Assembly: GCA_034336665.1 (NCBI GenBank) | Contig: CM067584.1 | Location: forward strand, 2,852,001 to 2,916,000 | Length of the DNA stretch: 64,000 bases | Origin: Luscinia megarhynchos | Taxonomy: Eukaryota; Chordata; Aves; Passeriformes; Turdidae | Direction of reading: 5' to 3' | Part shown: positions 40,058-51,410 of the stretch, piece by piece | How positions within the stretch are numbered: the stretch's first letter is position 1 | Layout: each line of letters begins with the position of its first letter | Made by a program: the position numbers and the translations under genes | Notes under the pieces: generated by a model | Database searches by the model: none | What the model was told of the DNA's origin: nothing | The model's input: the letters and a program-made list of their open reading frames with translations, nothing else

Positions 40058-40135
40058 TCACTGAGATGCTCGTGAACATCCTCAACATCTGCTCCGACGA
40101 CGAGCTGATCTCGGACGGCGACGAGACCTTGGAAG
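40058..40135 (+). CDS. PPP3CC: PPP3CC exon 10: end of B-binding helix and acidic linker
   Basis: 78 nt, phase 1 to phase 1. It encodes VTEMLVNILNICSDDELISD, then GDETLE. The EMLVNILNICSDDEL part closes the calcineurin B-binding helix. The GDETLE tail is variable between isoforms and is where the optional microexon joins. Confidence 0.97.
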
Positions 40136-41788
40136 GTAAAATATCCCTGCTGGCCCCTGAGGGCAGGGGGAAAGCTGGGGGAGCTCTTGGATGCCTCAGC
40201 AGCTCTTGATTTATAGCTGGATGCCCAGCCACAGTCTCCAGAGTCTCCAGTTCATTTTTACCCAATTTTTGCAGTTTTGGGTAGGGAATTTTTTTTGGTT
40301 TTTTTTCCTCCTTTGCTGTTCAGTCACAGAGAAATTAAATGACATTCACTGCGACAGACACTTCTTGCCAGCTACTCTGGGAATGGTTTCCTGCTCCTTA
40401 CACAGGCTGCTGGTTATTTTTTTCCCCCAATTCAAAATTTTCTGCACCAAAATATCCACCCAATCTTCTCGTCTGTTGCAGTGAACTGCTCTCTGAAGTG
40501 GCTTCTCGTGTCACCCCCCTCCCCAAAAACGCCGATTTTGGCCCTGGTTTTAGGCTGTGAATGAAGGGGACAAATCAGTGGCTGAGCTGCTGAGCAGTTT
40601 GGATTTTGGGGGGACTCAGGAGGTGACTCAGGAAGCTGAGGGGGGCAGCGAGAAGTGGGGCCTGAGCTGCTTCAGCCCCAGGTGGAGACTCTAACCCGCT
40701 TCTCCCATTGCATTTCCTTTTTGGTTTTTGGTTTTTTTGGTTGTTTTTTTTTCTTTCCTCCCTCCCATGAAAATTAAATTTGTTTCTTCTATCTCTGTCT
40801 TCATCTACTTGTTTCTTGGTGTCTCCTCTCCCTGAAGATCACTACATTTCAAGCTATCCGAAAGGTACCCAGCTAGAATTTGCTACGAGCTTAATTATCA
40901 CTGCCTGTGCCACCAGATCCTTGAAGTGGATTTCCAGAGCTGACTAGTGGGGCAGTCTCTTCATCCCCTTTCAGTTTTAACATGAGCTCCATGTGTTTTT
41001 TTTAACCCTTCTGCGTTCCTGCAGGAACTCTGAGAAACGGGGGTCACGTTTCTACCTGGTTCTGAATGCAGCCACGTAGTGCATGGCTGAGCCATGGTGC
41101 ATGTGAGCCCTGGGTTTGGCTTCCCTGTCCTGATGTGCACTGGCCCATGTGAGGAATCTCAGCTGAGAGGAGATGGATTTGTTCCCTCTTTTGACCTGGA
41201 TTTTCCCTTTTGGTTTCAGCTCCCTCCGTGCTTTTGGTTTTTTTGTTTTTATTTCTGTTTCTCTCTCCCGTCGGGTCTGTGGAGTGGAAGGGGAGCTCCC
41301 CCCATCCTGTTGTGTCCTTGTGGGGTCAGAGCAGAGCTGCCAGGCTCAGGCCAGCCCTTGGCTGTGCTCTTTGGATGCCACAGCTGATGCTTGGGTGCCC
41401 ATCAGCCATCAGATCCTCGTGTGCTCTGCCTTGCAAACCGTGTCCTCATGGCTGAGTCATTTGTGTCCCATCCTGTGCAGTGTGAGCTGCCAGTGACACC
41501 CCCCAAACCCCTGTCCTGTGCTGGTTCTACTCTCTTCAGCCCTCTCGAGTTCCCTGTGCCATCTTGTTGGTGTTGCCCTCCTCACTGCCATCCTGGTGCC
41601 ATCCTGATGCCATCCTGGTGCCATCCTGATGCCATCCTTCCAGCACCGTTCTCTCTCCGGTGTAGCTGTCAATCTGTACAAACCATGATTTTTTTTTTTC
41701 CTGGAGTCAGGCAGGTGCTTCATGCTGAGTTTCCCTGGAGAGCAGGAAAGCTCCAACGTGCTGCTCTGTGCTCTTTTCTCTCCCTCAG
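40136..41788 (+). other. PPP3CC intron 10 around the microexon
   Basis: About 1.65 kb without tandem arrays apart from a short ATCCTGATGCC / ATCCTGGTGCC repeat at 41590-41640 and T-rich runs at 40290-40305 and 40715-40755. It hosts the microexon. Low repetition compared with neighbouring introns fits retained splicing-regulatory sequence, but that is inference. Confidence 0.5.
40838..40864 (+). CDS. PPP3CC: PPP3CC optional 27-nt microexon
   Basis: Acceptor TGTCTCCTCTCCCTGAAG, donor AAAG|GTACCC. The 27 nt keep phase 1 to phase 1 and add DHYISSYPK plus the shared Gly codon between E(LE) and GGTTVRKE. A gamma-isoform insert of similar sequence and position (EDHYI.SY.K) exists in mammals as I recall, so this is probably a conserved cassette exon. 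It is shorter than a 30-aa frame and easy to miss. Inclusion cannot be judged from DNA. Confidence 0.82.
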
Positions 41789-41870
41789 GTGGGACGACGG
41801 TGCGGAAGGAGATCATCAGGAACAAGATCAGAGCCATTGGGAAGATGGCACGGGTGTTCTCAGTTCTTCG
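41789..41870 (+). CDS. PPP3CC: PPP3CC exon 11: calmodulin-binding segment
   Basis: 82 nt, phase 1 to phase 2. It encodes [20 protein letters not shown], then ARVFSVLR. The basic amphipathic helix [19 protein letters not shown] is the calmodulin-binding site that relieves autoinhibition. Confidence 0.98.
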
Positions 41871-41879
41871 GTGAGGATG

Positions 41880-42905
41880 GGCTGGGGCTGGCTTCCCTTG
41901 GGGGCTGGGCTTCATTTGGGCACTGGGCTTCATTCAGGGGCTGGGCTTCATTTGGGCACTGAGTTTAATTTGGGCTTCATTCAAGGGCTGGGCTTCATTC
42001 AGAGACTGGGCTTCATTTGGGCACTGGATTTAATTTGGGCTTCATTCAGGGGCTGGGCTTCATTTGGGCACTGGGTTTAATTTTGGGCTTCATTCAGGGG
42101 CTGGGCTTCATTCAGGGGCTGGGCTTAATTCAGGGACTGGATTAAATTTGGAGACGACTTAATTCAGGGACTGGATTTAATTTGGGGGCTGGGCTTCATT
42201 TGGGCACTGGGTTTAATTTGGGCTTCATTCAGGGACTGGGTTTAATTCAGGGACTGGATTAAATTTGGGGACTGGGCTTAATCTGGGGACTAGATTTAAT
42301 TCGGGGACTGGGCTTTATTTGGGCACTGAGTTTAATTTGGGCTTCATTCAGGGGCTGGATTTAATTTGGGGACTGGGCTTCATTTGAGGACTGGACTTAA
42401 TTCAGGGACTGGGTTTAATTCAGGGACTGGATTTAATTTGGGGGCTGGCATTAAATTGGAGACTGGGCTTCATTCGGGGACTGGGCTTAATTCAGGGACT
42501 GGGCTAAATTTGGGGACTGAGTTTAATTTGGCAACTGGGTTTCATTCAGGGACTGGACTTAATTTGTGGACTGAGCTTAATTTAGGCACTGAGTTGAATT
42601 TGGGCTTAATTCAGGGACTGGATTTAATTTTGGGACTAGGCTTAAATTGGGGACGGGGCTTCATTCGGAGACTGGGCTTAATTTGGACACTGAGTTTAAT
42701 TTGGGCTTAATTTGGGGACTGGGTTTAATTCGAGGGCTGAACTTAATTTGGAAACTGAGTTTAATTTGTGGACTGGGCTTAATTTCAGGAACTGAGTTTA
42801 AATTGGGGACTGAGTTTAATTTGTGGACTGGTCTTAATTTGGAGACTGGACTTCATTTGGGGACCAGGCTTAATTTGGAGACTGGATTTAATTTGGGGAG
42901 TGGGT
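41880..42905 (+). repeat. GGGACTGGGCTTCATTTGGGC array
   Basis: About 50 units of 18-22 bp: GGGGCTGGGCTTCATTCA, GGGACTGGATTTAATTTG and CACTGAGTTTAATTTGGG. It starts about 10 bp after the exon 11 donor and fills nearly half of intron 11. Confidence 0.95.
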
Positions 42906-43034
42906 GATGGAGGAACACTGGTCAGGGAGAAAAGAAGAGAAAAACTTCCTAAGACAGGTGGTTTTTCCTGACTCTTTCAGGACACATTTGCCTGAAAGGA
43001 AGTTGTAGCCAGGTAGGGGTTGGAGTTTTCTCCC

Positions 43035-43250
43035 AAATAACAAGTGACAGATGGGAAGAAACAGCCTCAAGCTGCACCAGGGGAGGTTCAGGTTGGATAT
43101 TTGGGAAAATTCCTGCATGGAACTTGGGCTGTGGTGGAGTCCCCATCCCTGGGGATGTAGCAGCGTGGATGTCTTGGGGACAGGGTGGTGATGTTGATGG
43201 TTGGGTTCGGTGATTTAGAAGCGTTTTCCCCCCTTGATGATCCGTGATCA
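43035..43250 (+). mobile_element. CR1-like fragment, plus orientation
   Basis: GGGGAGGTTCAGGTTGGATA, TGGTGGAGTCCCCATCCCTG, GGGGATGTAGCAGCGTGGAT and GGGTTCGGTGATTTAGAAGC follow CR1 forward order. It ends about 45 bp before exon 12. Confidence 0.7.
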
Positions 43251-43296
43251 CCACACCCGCCCTGCCCGGGGTGTGACTGGTGTGCTGTCCCCGCAG

Positions 43297-43394
43297 GGAG
43301 GAGAGCGAGAGCGTGCTGACCCTCAAAGGGCTGACCCCCACAGGTACCCTGCCCCTGGGAGTGCTCTCGGGGGGGAGGCAGACCCTGCAGACCG
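43297..43394 (+). CDS. PPP3CC: PPP3CC exon 12
   Basis: 98 nt, phase 2 to phase 1. It encodes (R)[19 protein letters not shown], then [13 protein letters not shown]. The calmodulin-binding helix ends here and the linker to the autoinhibitory segment begins. [11 protein letters not shown] is gamma-like; alpha/beta have GMLPSGVL. Confidence 0.97.
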
Positions 43395-45773
43395 GTGAGT
43401 ACCCCTGAGCCCCCTGCCCTGCCCCACCCCCTGCACAGGCCCGTGGGGAGGAAGGATTCCCAAGCAGGAGCAAGCAGAGGTGTAGGTGGGGATGTGGAGA
43501 GATGCCAAGATGTCCCCGTGTACCCTGGAGGAGGAGAACCCACAGCACCCTCAAAGCATGTTCAGTGCTTAATTGTTTGTTTCTGCAACGAGTTTTTGAT
43601 CCTTTCTTTCCCTTCTAACGCTGCATGGTGCACATCCTCTGCCTCAGCTCGCTGTGCTGCTGCTGTGTGACAGCCTCTGTGTGGATGTGACAGTGACACA
43701 GCCTCTGTGTGGATGTGACAGTGACACAGCTGCTTGTTTGTTCTTCGTTCGACCAAACCCCTCCCAATCTGCCCCTGTCAAGTCATGAATCCCAAACATG
43801 AGGAATGAGGTTCCACCAGGGCTGGATGGTTCAGAAAAGTCTCCTCTCAGGTTTTGAGGTGCTTATGTTGCCTCCCTCAGCAGCTCTGGGAGCAGGATGG
43901 AGCAGAGGATCTGCTCACAGGGCTGGTGCTCAGGGAATGAGCTCTCCCAGGGGGAATCCTGTAATCCAGTGTTTTAATCCTTCCCTGCCATCAGCCTTTG
44001 AAGCCTGGCACCTCCCCAGCTTCCCCCTTCCCATGGGCACTGGGGATTTCCTGCAGCTCTCCCTGAGCTGGGGCTGGGGTTTTTCTGGATTAGACAGTCC
44101 ACGAGTCACAAACGTGGAAACATCACTGCCTGCTGCCAGGGAGGATGCAGCATCACTCCCAAGCCCACAGAGGAGGATGGATTTTTTTTTCCCTTATTTT
44201 TATAGAAACCATCACAGCCCCATCACCCCAGTTCTGGGAACAGAGCTGAGTGGGAAGGTGGCTGTTGCAGCAGCTCTGTCCCTATATCCCCACAGCACAG
44301 GGTCGTGCTGTGACATTCTCCAGCACCTTCCCCTCTCAGGGGGTTCTCTGAGGGGTACCAGGATTCTCCCCTCTCCCAAAATGAGCCTCTCCCCAGGACA
44401 GAACAAACAAGCTGGGCCTTTGCTGCTGCCTTCCCTGCCCTGCCTGCAGGCTCCCCCTGCTCCCCTGGCACTCCCAGCTTCTCCTGCCCTCCCTCACCCC
44501 CCCGCTCCCCCATCTTCCCCCTTCTTCCACCCCCCCTTTTCCCCATCCCTGACCCCTTCTCTCTCCCCCCTTTCCCCATCCTGACCCCCTTCTCTCTCCC
44601 CCCTTTTCCCCATCCCGACCCCTTCTCCTCCCCCATTTCCCCCATCCCGACCCCCTTCTCCCTCCCCATTTCCCCCATCCTGACCCCCTTTCTCCCTCCC
44701 CCTCTTTTCCCCCATCCTGACCCCCTTCTCTCTCCCCCTTTCCCCATCCTCCCACCTCCCCCGTTTCGCACATCCCTTCCCACTCCCGGTGAATTTATGG
44801 GAGCCCCGTCTGCTGGGTGAGGAGGAGAGGGGGCTGCCCCCCTTTTGGGGTGCCTGTGCACCCCCCAAAAAAAGGGAAACGGGGCTGCAGTGAGCTCCTG
44901 AGCCTCTCCCCAGCCTTTCACAGCAGGGCTTGGCAAAATCAGCTGAATAACGTCCCAGAATCTGGGGCAGAGCTGTGCAGCCACAGCTCCATCCTTCCTC
45001 CCTGGCCTCCTGACGACCACGTGGCCTCTGTGCTGTATCCAGGATAAAAAAGCTGCTGTTTTGAGGCTGAAATCCAGGGAATCTGCTCGAGGGAAGGGCC
45101 TCCTCCCAGATGTTGAGGCAGGGCCTACCAAAGCTTGGACGTTGCTGCAGCAGATTTAGGAAGGGGGACATTGCTCAGCTCTGTGGTGCCTTGTTGCTTG
45201 GTAACACTTTCAGGAGGTGGAGCTGAAGCCAAACTGGATTTGGAGGCTGATTTTACAACTCAAGGCACCAGGAGCAGAGCAACCCAGCACCTGCTGCTTG
45301 TCCTTGCCTGGAAAAGAGGGAAGAAGAACAGGAGAGGCTGCCTCTCCTTCCTTGCCACTGCCCCAGAACATCCCCTGGGATCCCTTCCCTCCCTCAGCCG
45401 TGCTGCTGGAGGGTGAATTCCACAGAACTGATGGAGCCACCTGGCTGGGGGCAAATCCCCTGTTGCAGCGCTCATTCTCTTCTCTGTTCTTCCACCAGAT
45501 AATCCAGAGCAAAGGAGACTCCCCTGAGCCCTTGGGGGTCCCCTTCCCCCCTTCCTCTCCACCTGCTGTCACCTCTTTTCTCCCCTCTGCCACTCGTTTG
45601 GCACACGGGGCTGGGGGCCGCTGGGCTCTCATGCCGCAGCCATGATGTCGGATCACTCACTGTCACTCTGTTTTTGTTTTTTTCTTTTTTTTTCCTGTTT
45701 TGTTTTTTTTTTTTGTTTTTTATTTTTTTTCCCTGTCTTCATTTCTGCATGCCACTGTTCTTCTGTATTGCAG
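43395..45773 (+). other. PPP3CC intron 12
   Basis: Contains a 30-bp duplication (GCCTCTGTGTGGATGTGACA) at about 43670-43730, a C/T-rich array of CCCCTTCTCTCTCCCCC at about 44490-44770 (roughly 14 units of 15-25 bp), and a T-rich acceptor region at 45670-45773. The large open frames around 44220-45130 on the minus strand come from the C/T array. No gene seen. Confidence 0.8.
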
Positions 45774-45803
45774 CCACAGTAGAAGCGGTAGAGGCACGGG
45801 AAG
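45774..45803 (+). CDS. PPP3CC: PPP3CC exon 13: 30-nt optional-type exon
   Basis: 30 nt, phase 1 to phase 1, encoding (A)TVEAVEARE. Flanked by TTCTGTATTGCAG and G|GTATGG. The homologous 10-residue exon of the alpha isoform (ATVEAIEADE) is known to be skipped in some transcripts. Skipping here would also stay in frame (QTLQT-AIRGF). Confidence 0.95.
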
Positions 45804-46689
45804 GTATGGCTAGAAGAGACTCAAACCATCTCCGTGTGTGCGTGCTCATCCTAAAGAGCTTTACCAGCCCTTAACAGAAGCTTTTTACTCTTGCATCACC
45901 AGAAGTGGGGGAGGAAAAAATACCCAGGGGGGTTGGTTCAAGGCTGTTGCAGCTTGAACAGTTTATTCCTTTGTGGAACGTCTTTATTTGGAGTTGCCAG
46001 AGCAGTTCCTGCTCTGCTGCCTCAAGACCTTGGGGTTGAGGTCCTGCAATGTGTCAGCACCATCAAAACCCTTTAAAAACCAGGATTTTTGTGGTGCTGG
46101 TGAGTTCCCCACAGCTAGGAGAGGCAATTCTCTGCCTGTGGAGTGTAGGAGTGACAGATCCACGAGGATTTTTCCTCGATACTGAGCTCTGCACAGGCTC
46201 TGCTTCCCCAGGGAAGTTGTTTGTGAGCCAGCCAAGCCCTTGTAAAAGATTTGGCACAGCCTCCTCTTCCTTAAATTCTCCTAGCACAAAGGAGTTTCAC
46301 ATTTGCTCCGTGTCACCAGGGCCAGGGTGACGTGCTGGGATGGAGCAGGGACATGAAATTCCTCAGTGGGATTCATCCCTCCCAAGCCTGCCCGTGTGTC
46401 TCCTGGTCATGCAAGAATTTTTTTTGCCTTTGTGATCCAAGGACTAGCTGTTCCCTCTCCTGGTGTTGCAGTGTGTGGTTTGTGTCAGAGTTCAGAGCCT
46501 TGTGGTGGTGTCTTTGTTCTGTTGTTCTGGGTTTTGCCTTTTTTTTAAATTTATTTAACTTTTATTTTCTTTTTAATTGTTTTTTTTTAGTGTCGTGTTT
46601 TTCAGCTTTGAAATTTTCCTGAGATTTCACTCTCTGGGGACAGCAAGCACTTGTCTGGTTTATCAAGTTCCTCCTGTTCTAATTAAAAG

Positions 46690-46893
46690 AGGGGGAGGTT
46701 TGGGATATTGGGAGGAAATTCTTCCCTGTAAGGGTGGTGGGATGGAATTTCCAGAAAAGCTTTGGCTGCTTCATTCCTGGAAATGTCCAAGGCTGGAGAG
46801 GTTGAACCTGGGATAGTGGAACCCTGCCCATGGCAAGGGTTGGAACTGGATGGTTTTAATTTCCCAACCCAAACCATTCCATGGTTCCATGAA
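46690..46893 (+). mobile_element. CR1-like 3' end, plus orientation
   Basis: GGGATATTGGGAGGAAATTC, TTCCCTGTAAGGGTGGTGGG, TGCCCATGGCAAGGGTTGGA and the terminal CAACCCAAACCATTCCATGG, then TTCCATGA. This is the 3' terminus of CR1. Confidence 0.85.
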
Positions 46894-46894
46894 A

Positions 46895-48600
46895 AGCTCT
46901 TAGGGAGCATAGCAAATCCTAAACCTCTCCAAAAAAGAAAAAAAAACCTCCTAACCCTCATTTTCAGGAGCAGAGCAAATCCCAAACCTCTCTAAAAAAA
47001 TTCCAAAACCTCCTAACCCTCATTTTTAGGGAGCAGAGCAAATCCAAAACTTATCTAAAAAAATTAAACCAAAACCTCCCAGTCCCCATTTTGGGGAGCA
47101 GAGCAAATCCAAAACTTACCTAAAAAGTCTAAACCAAAACCTTCTAATCCTCATTTTAAGGAGCAGAGCAAATCCAAAATTTATCTAAAAAATTAACCCA
47201 AACCTCCTAATCCTCATTTTGGGGAGCAGAGCAAATCCAAAATTTACCTAAAAAATTAACCCAAACCTCCTAATCCTCATTTTGGGGAGCAGAGAGAAAA
47301 CCAAACCTCCTAATCCTCATTTTAGGGAGCAGAGCAAATCCAAAATTTAGCTAAAAAATTAAACCAAAACCTTCCATCCCTTATTTTAGGGACCAAACCA
47401 ACCCCAAGCTTCACTCCCAGCGCTCCCACCCCCCAAAAACCTCCTAATCCTCATTTTGGGGAGCAGAGAAAAAAACCAAAACCTCCCAATCCCTATTTTG
47501 GGGAGCAGAGCAAATCCAAAATTTATCTAAAAACTTAAACCAAAACCTTCTAACCCTTATCTTAAGGACCAAACCAACCCCAAACTTCACTCCCAGAGCT
47601 CCCACCCCCCCAAAAACCTCCTAATCCTCATTTTGGGGAGCAGAGAGAAAACCAAACCTCCTAATCCTCATTTTGGGGAGCAGAGAGAAAACCAAACCTC
47701 CTAATCCTGATTTTAGGGAGCAAAACCTCCTGATCCCCATTTTATGGAGCAGAGCAAATCCAAAATTTATCTAAAAACTTAAACCAAAACCTTCTAGCCC
47801 TTATCTTAAGGACCAAACCAACCCCAAACTTCACTCCCAGCGCTCCCACCCCCCAAAAACTTCCTAATCCCCATTTTGGGGAGCAGAGAAAATCCAAAAC
47901 TTAGCTAAAATTAAACCAAAACCTTCTAACCCTTATTTTAGGGACCAAACCAACCCCAAACTTCACTCCCAGCGCTCCCACCCCCCATAAAACTCCTCCT
48001 AATCCCCTATCATTTTGGGGAGCAGAGAAAATCCAAAACTTATCTAAAAAATTAACCCAAACCTCCCAATCCCCATTTTAGGGACCAAACCAGCCCCAAA
48101 CTTCACTCCCAGCGCTCCCACCCCCCAAAAACCTCCTAATCCTCATTTTGGGGAGCAGAGAGAAAACCAAACCTCCTAATCCTGATTTTAGGGAGCAAAA
48201 ACCTCCCAATCCCCATTTTATGGAGCAGAGCAAATCCAAAATTTATCTAAAAACTTAAACCAAAACCTTCTAGCCCCTTATCTTAAGGACCAAACCTACC
48301 CCAATCTTCACTCCCAGCTCCCACCCCCCAAAAACTTCCTAATCCCCATTTTGGGGAGCAGAGCAAATCCAAAACTTAGCTAAAAAATTAAACCAAAACC
48401 TTCTAACCCTTATTTTAGGGACCAAACCAACCCCAAACTTCACTCCCAGCGCTCCCACCCCCCAAAAACCTTCTAATCCTCATTTTGGGGAGCAGAGCAA
48501 ATCCAAAACTTAGCTAAAAAATTAACCCAAACCTCCCAATCCCCATTTTAGGGACCAAACCAGCCCCAAACTTCACTCCCAGCGCTCCCACCCCCCAAAA
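46895..48600 (+). repeat. Roughly 1.7-kb array before the last PPP3CC exon
   Basis: Units of about 60-150 bp assembled from two modules: CCTCCTAATCCTCATTTTGG + GGAGCAGAGCAAATCCAAAA + TTTATCTAAAAA, and GGGACCAAACCAACCCCAAA + CTTCACTCCCAGCGCTCCCA + CCCCCCAAAAA. The modules occur in different orders, giving a higher-order structure. It ends about 150 bp before the exon at 48752. Confidence 0.95.
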
Positions 48601-48751
48601 TCCTCATGAGGACCCCCCCAAACCCAGCCGGGTGCTTCCCGTCCCCCTCCCACTCCCCTTCTTGCTGTCTGCCTGTTCCATACCCTCCCTTTCCCCGCTC
48701 CTCCTGACCAGAATCCCTTTTTATTTTATTTTTTATTTTGTTTGTCCCCAG

Positions 48752-48888
48752 CCATCCGCGGCTTCTCCCCGCAGCACAAGATCCGCAGCTTCGAGGAGGC
48801 GCGGGGGCTGGACCGCATCAACGAGCGCATGCCGCCGCGCCGGGACTCGCTGCACCAGGACGGCCCCGCCGACAAGAAACCCCAGTGA
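48752..48888 (+). CDS. PPP3CC: PPP3CC last coding exon: autoinhibitory segment
   Basis: Acceptor TTTGTTTGTCCCCAG. It encodes (A)[19 protein letters not shown], then [20 protein letters not shown] and DKKPQ, with TGA at 48886-48888. [20 protein letters not shown] is the autoinhibitory helix that occupies the active site. After MPPRRDS only 12 residues remain. The human gamma tail is longer as I recall, so the tail is short or diverged. Confidence 0.97.
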
Positions 48889-48899
48889 CCCCCCCGCCG

Positions 48900-48903
48900 A
48901 TTT

Positions 48904-48945
<42 letters not shown>

Positions 48946-48965
48946 TAATTATTATTATTATTATG
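48900..48965 (+). repeat. (ATT)n microsatellite
   Basis: TTATTATTATT run with one TTAATTAATT interruption, 12 bases after the PPP3CC stop. Confidence 0.97.
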
Positions 48966-49079
48966 GGGTGCGGGTGGGGGCAAGGGGAGGAATTTCAATT
49001 TCGAGCTTCGGAGGCGACAGCGTCCGTGAATCCAGTTCACAAGATCTGTTTCTTGTCGGAGCCACTCATTTTTGTAAGT

Positions 49080-50390
49080 AATGTTCAGTATATATAAAAT
49101 TTTTTTTTTTTTATTTAGAAATCAATCCAACTGCTAAAAATGTCCCTTTTTTTTTAATGTTCAATATATATATAAATGTCATTTTTTAAAATTTTAGTTT
49201 GAAACCAATCCAACTGCTAAAAATGTCCCATTTCGTTTTGTTTTGTTTTATTTTATTTTGTTTTATTTTGTTTTATTTTATTTTATTTTATTTTATTTTA
49301 TTTAGAAACCAATCCAACTGCTAAAAATGTTCAATTTCGTTTTATTTTATTTTATTTTATTTTATTTTGTTTTATTTTGTTTTATTTTATTTTATTTTAT
49401 TTTATTTAGAAATCAATCCAACTGCTAAAAATGTCCCTTTTTTTTTAATGCTCAATATATATAAAAATGTCATTTTTTTAAATTTTAGTTTGAAACCAGT
49501 CCAACTGCTAAAAATGTCCCATTTCGTTTTGTTTTAGTTTATTTTATTTTATTTTATTTTATTTAGAAACCAATCCAACTGCTAAAAATGTCCCATTTCG
49601 TTTTATTTTATTTTATTTTATTTTATTTTATTTTATTTTATTTTGTTTTGTTTTATTTTATTTTATTTTATTTAGAAATCAATCCAACTGCTAAAAATGT
49701 CCCTTTTTTTTTAATGCTCAATATATATAAAAATGTCATTTTTTTAAATTTTAGTTTGAAACCAATCCAACTGCTAAGAATGTCCCATTTCGTTTTGTTT
49801 TATTTTATTTTATTTTATTTAGAAACCAATCCAACTGCTAAAAATGTCCTATTTCGTTTTGTTTTATTTTATTTTATTTTATTTTATTTTATTTTGTTTT
49901 GTTTTATTTTGAAACCAACCCAACTGCTAAAAATGCCCCTTTTTCAAATTTTATTTTATTTTATTTTATTTAGAAACCAATCCAACTGCTAAAAATGCCC
50001 CTTTTTCAAATTTTATTTTATTTCATTTTATTTTATTTAGAAACCAATCCACCTGCTAAAAATGCCTCTTTTTCAAATTTTATTTTATTTTATTTCATTT
50101 CATTTCATTTTATTTTGTTTTATTTTGAAACCAACCCAACTGCTAAAAATGTCCTTTTTTAAAATTTTGTTTTATTCAAAAATCAATCCAACTGCTAAAA
50201 ATGTCCCATTTTATTTATTTTATTTTGTTTTATTTTATTTTGAAACCAATCCAACTGCTAAAAATGCCCCTTTTTCAAATTTTCTTTTCTTTTATTTAGA
50301 AACCAATCCAACTACAAAAAATGCCCTTTTTTTTTTATTTTATTTTATTTTTTTAGATTTTATTTTAAAAACCAATCCAACTGCTTAGAA
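49080..50390 (+). repeat. Composite array: unique 28-mer spaced by (TTTTA)n
   Basis: The phrase GAAACCAATCCAACTGCTAA AAATGTCC recurs about 18 times, each copy followed by CATTTCGTTTTGTTTTATTT or CTTTTTTTTTAATG and then a pentanucleotide (TTTTA)n block of 15-70 bp. A longer unit also includes CAATATATATAAAAATGTCA. Confidence 0.97.
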
Positions 50391-50930
50391 TGTTGTGCTG
50401 TCCAGCTGCCCTCCCTCTGCTGGGGGGGATGGATTTAAAAAAAAAAAAACAAAAATCAGTCAAACCAGGCAACTTGGGTCGTTGGCTTTGGCACAATTTG
50501 GAATTTCCAGCGCAGGGTTGGTTTTCCTTTTCACACCTGTTTTCTTCCCAGATTTTTCCTGGTTTTTTTCCACTTTTTGCCTCCCTGCAGTTGCTGCTTT
50601 AGCTGGAAAAGCAAATCCATCCCTCTTTTCCCGAGGTGACAGAATTTTCCAGGATTTTTAACACCTTTTCCTTCAGGAGTTCAGTTTTATCCCAAAAAAA
50701 ATGGGGAGAAGGTGGGGGAGGTGCTTGTGGCTCTTCTTTGGGAGCAGCAGAATTTTTTTGGGAATTTTTTGGATTCAGAGCAGAGGAATTTTCTCTGCTG
50801 CCTGATCTGGGGAAAGCTGAATTGTAAAGGAAAAAGGGAAATTTGTACCCTGGAGGCTGCAGCCCCCCATTGCCCCCCAGCACAGGCTGCACGTGGCACG
50901 TTCCTGTTCCAGTTTGGGGACAGGGGGTGC
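50391..50930 (+). other. Single-copy part of the PPP3CC 3' region
   Basis: No repeat, gene or structured RNA recognised, apart from short A and T runs. Confidence 0.4.
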
Positions 50931-50934
50931 CCAG

Positions 50935-51410
50935 TGTCACCTGCTGTACCCCAGTGTCACCCCCTGTCCCCCAGTGTCAGCCCCCTGTCCCCCAGTGTCA
51001 GCCCCCTGTCCCCCAGTGTCACCTCCCTGTGCCCTAGTGTCACCTGCTGTCCCCCAATGTCACCCCCTTGTCCCCCAGTGTCACCTCCCTGTCCCTCACT
51101 GTCACCCCCCGGTCCCCAGTGTCACCACTCTGTTCCCAGTGTCACCCTCTCCCCCAGTGTCACCCTGTCCCGTGTTACTCCTGTCCCCAATGTCACCCCT
51201 GTCCCCAGTGTCTCCCTGTCCCCCAGTGTCTCCCCTGTCCCCAATGTCACCCTGTCCCCAGTGTCACTCTGTCCCCAATGTCACCCTGTCCCCCAATGTC
51301 GCCCTTTTTCCCAGTGTCTCCCTGTTCCCAATGTCACCTGCTGTCCCCCAGTGTCACCCTGTCCCCAGTGTCTCCCTGTTCCCAGTGTCACCCTGTCCCA
51401 TCCTCCCCCG
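50935..51410 (+). repeat. CCCCCAGTGTCACCCTGTC array
   Basis: About 25 units of 15-22 bp of the form TCACCCCTGTCCCCAGTG. The plus-strand Pro/Ser/Val/Cys-rich frames are array-derived. Confidence 0.95.
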
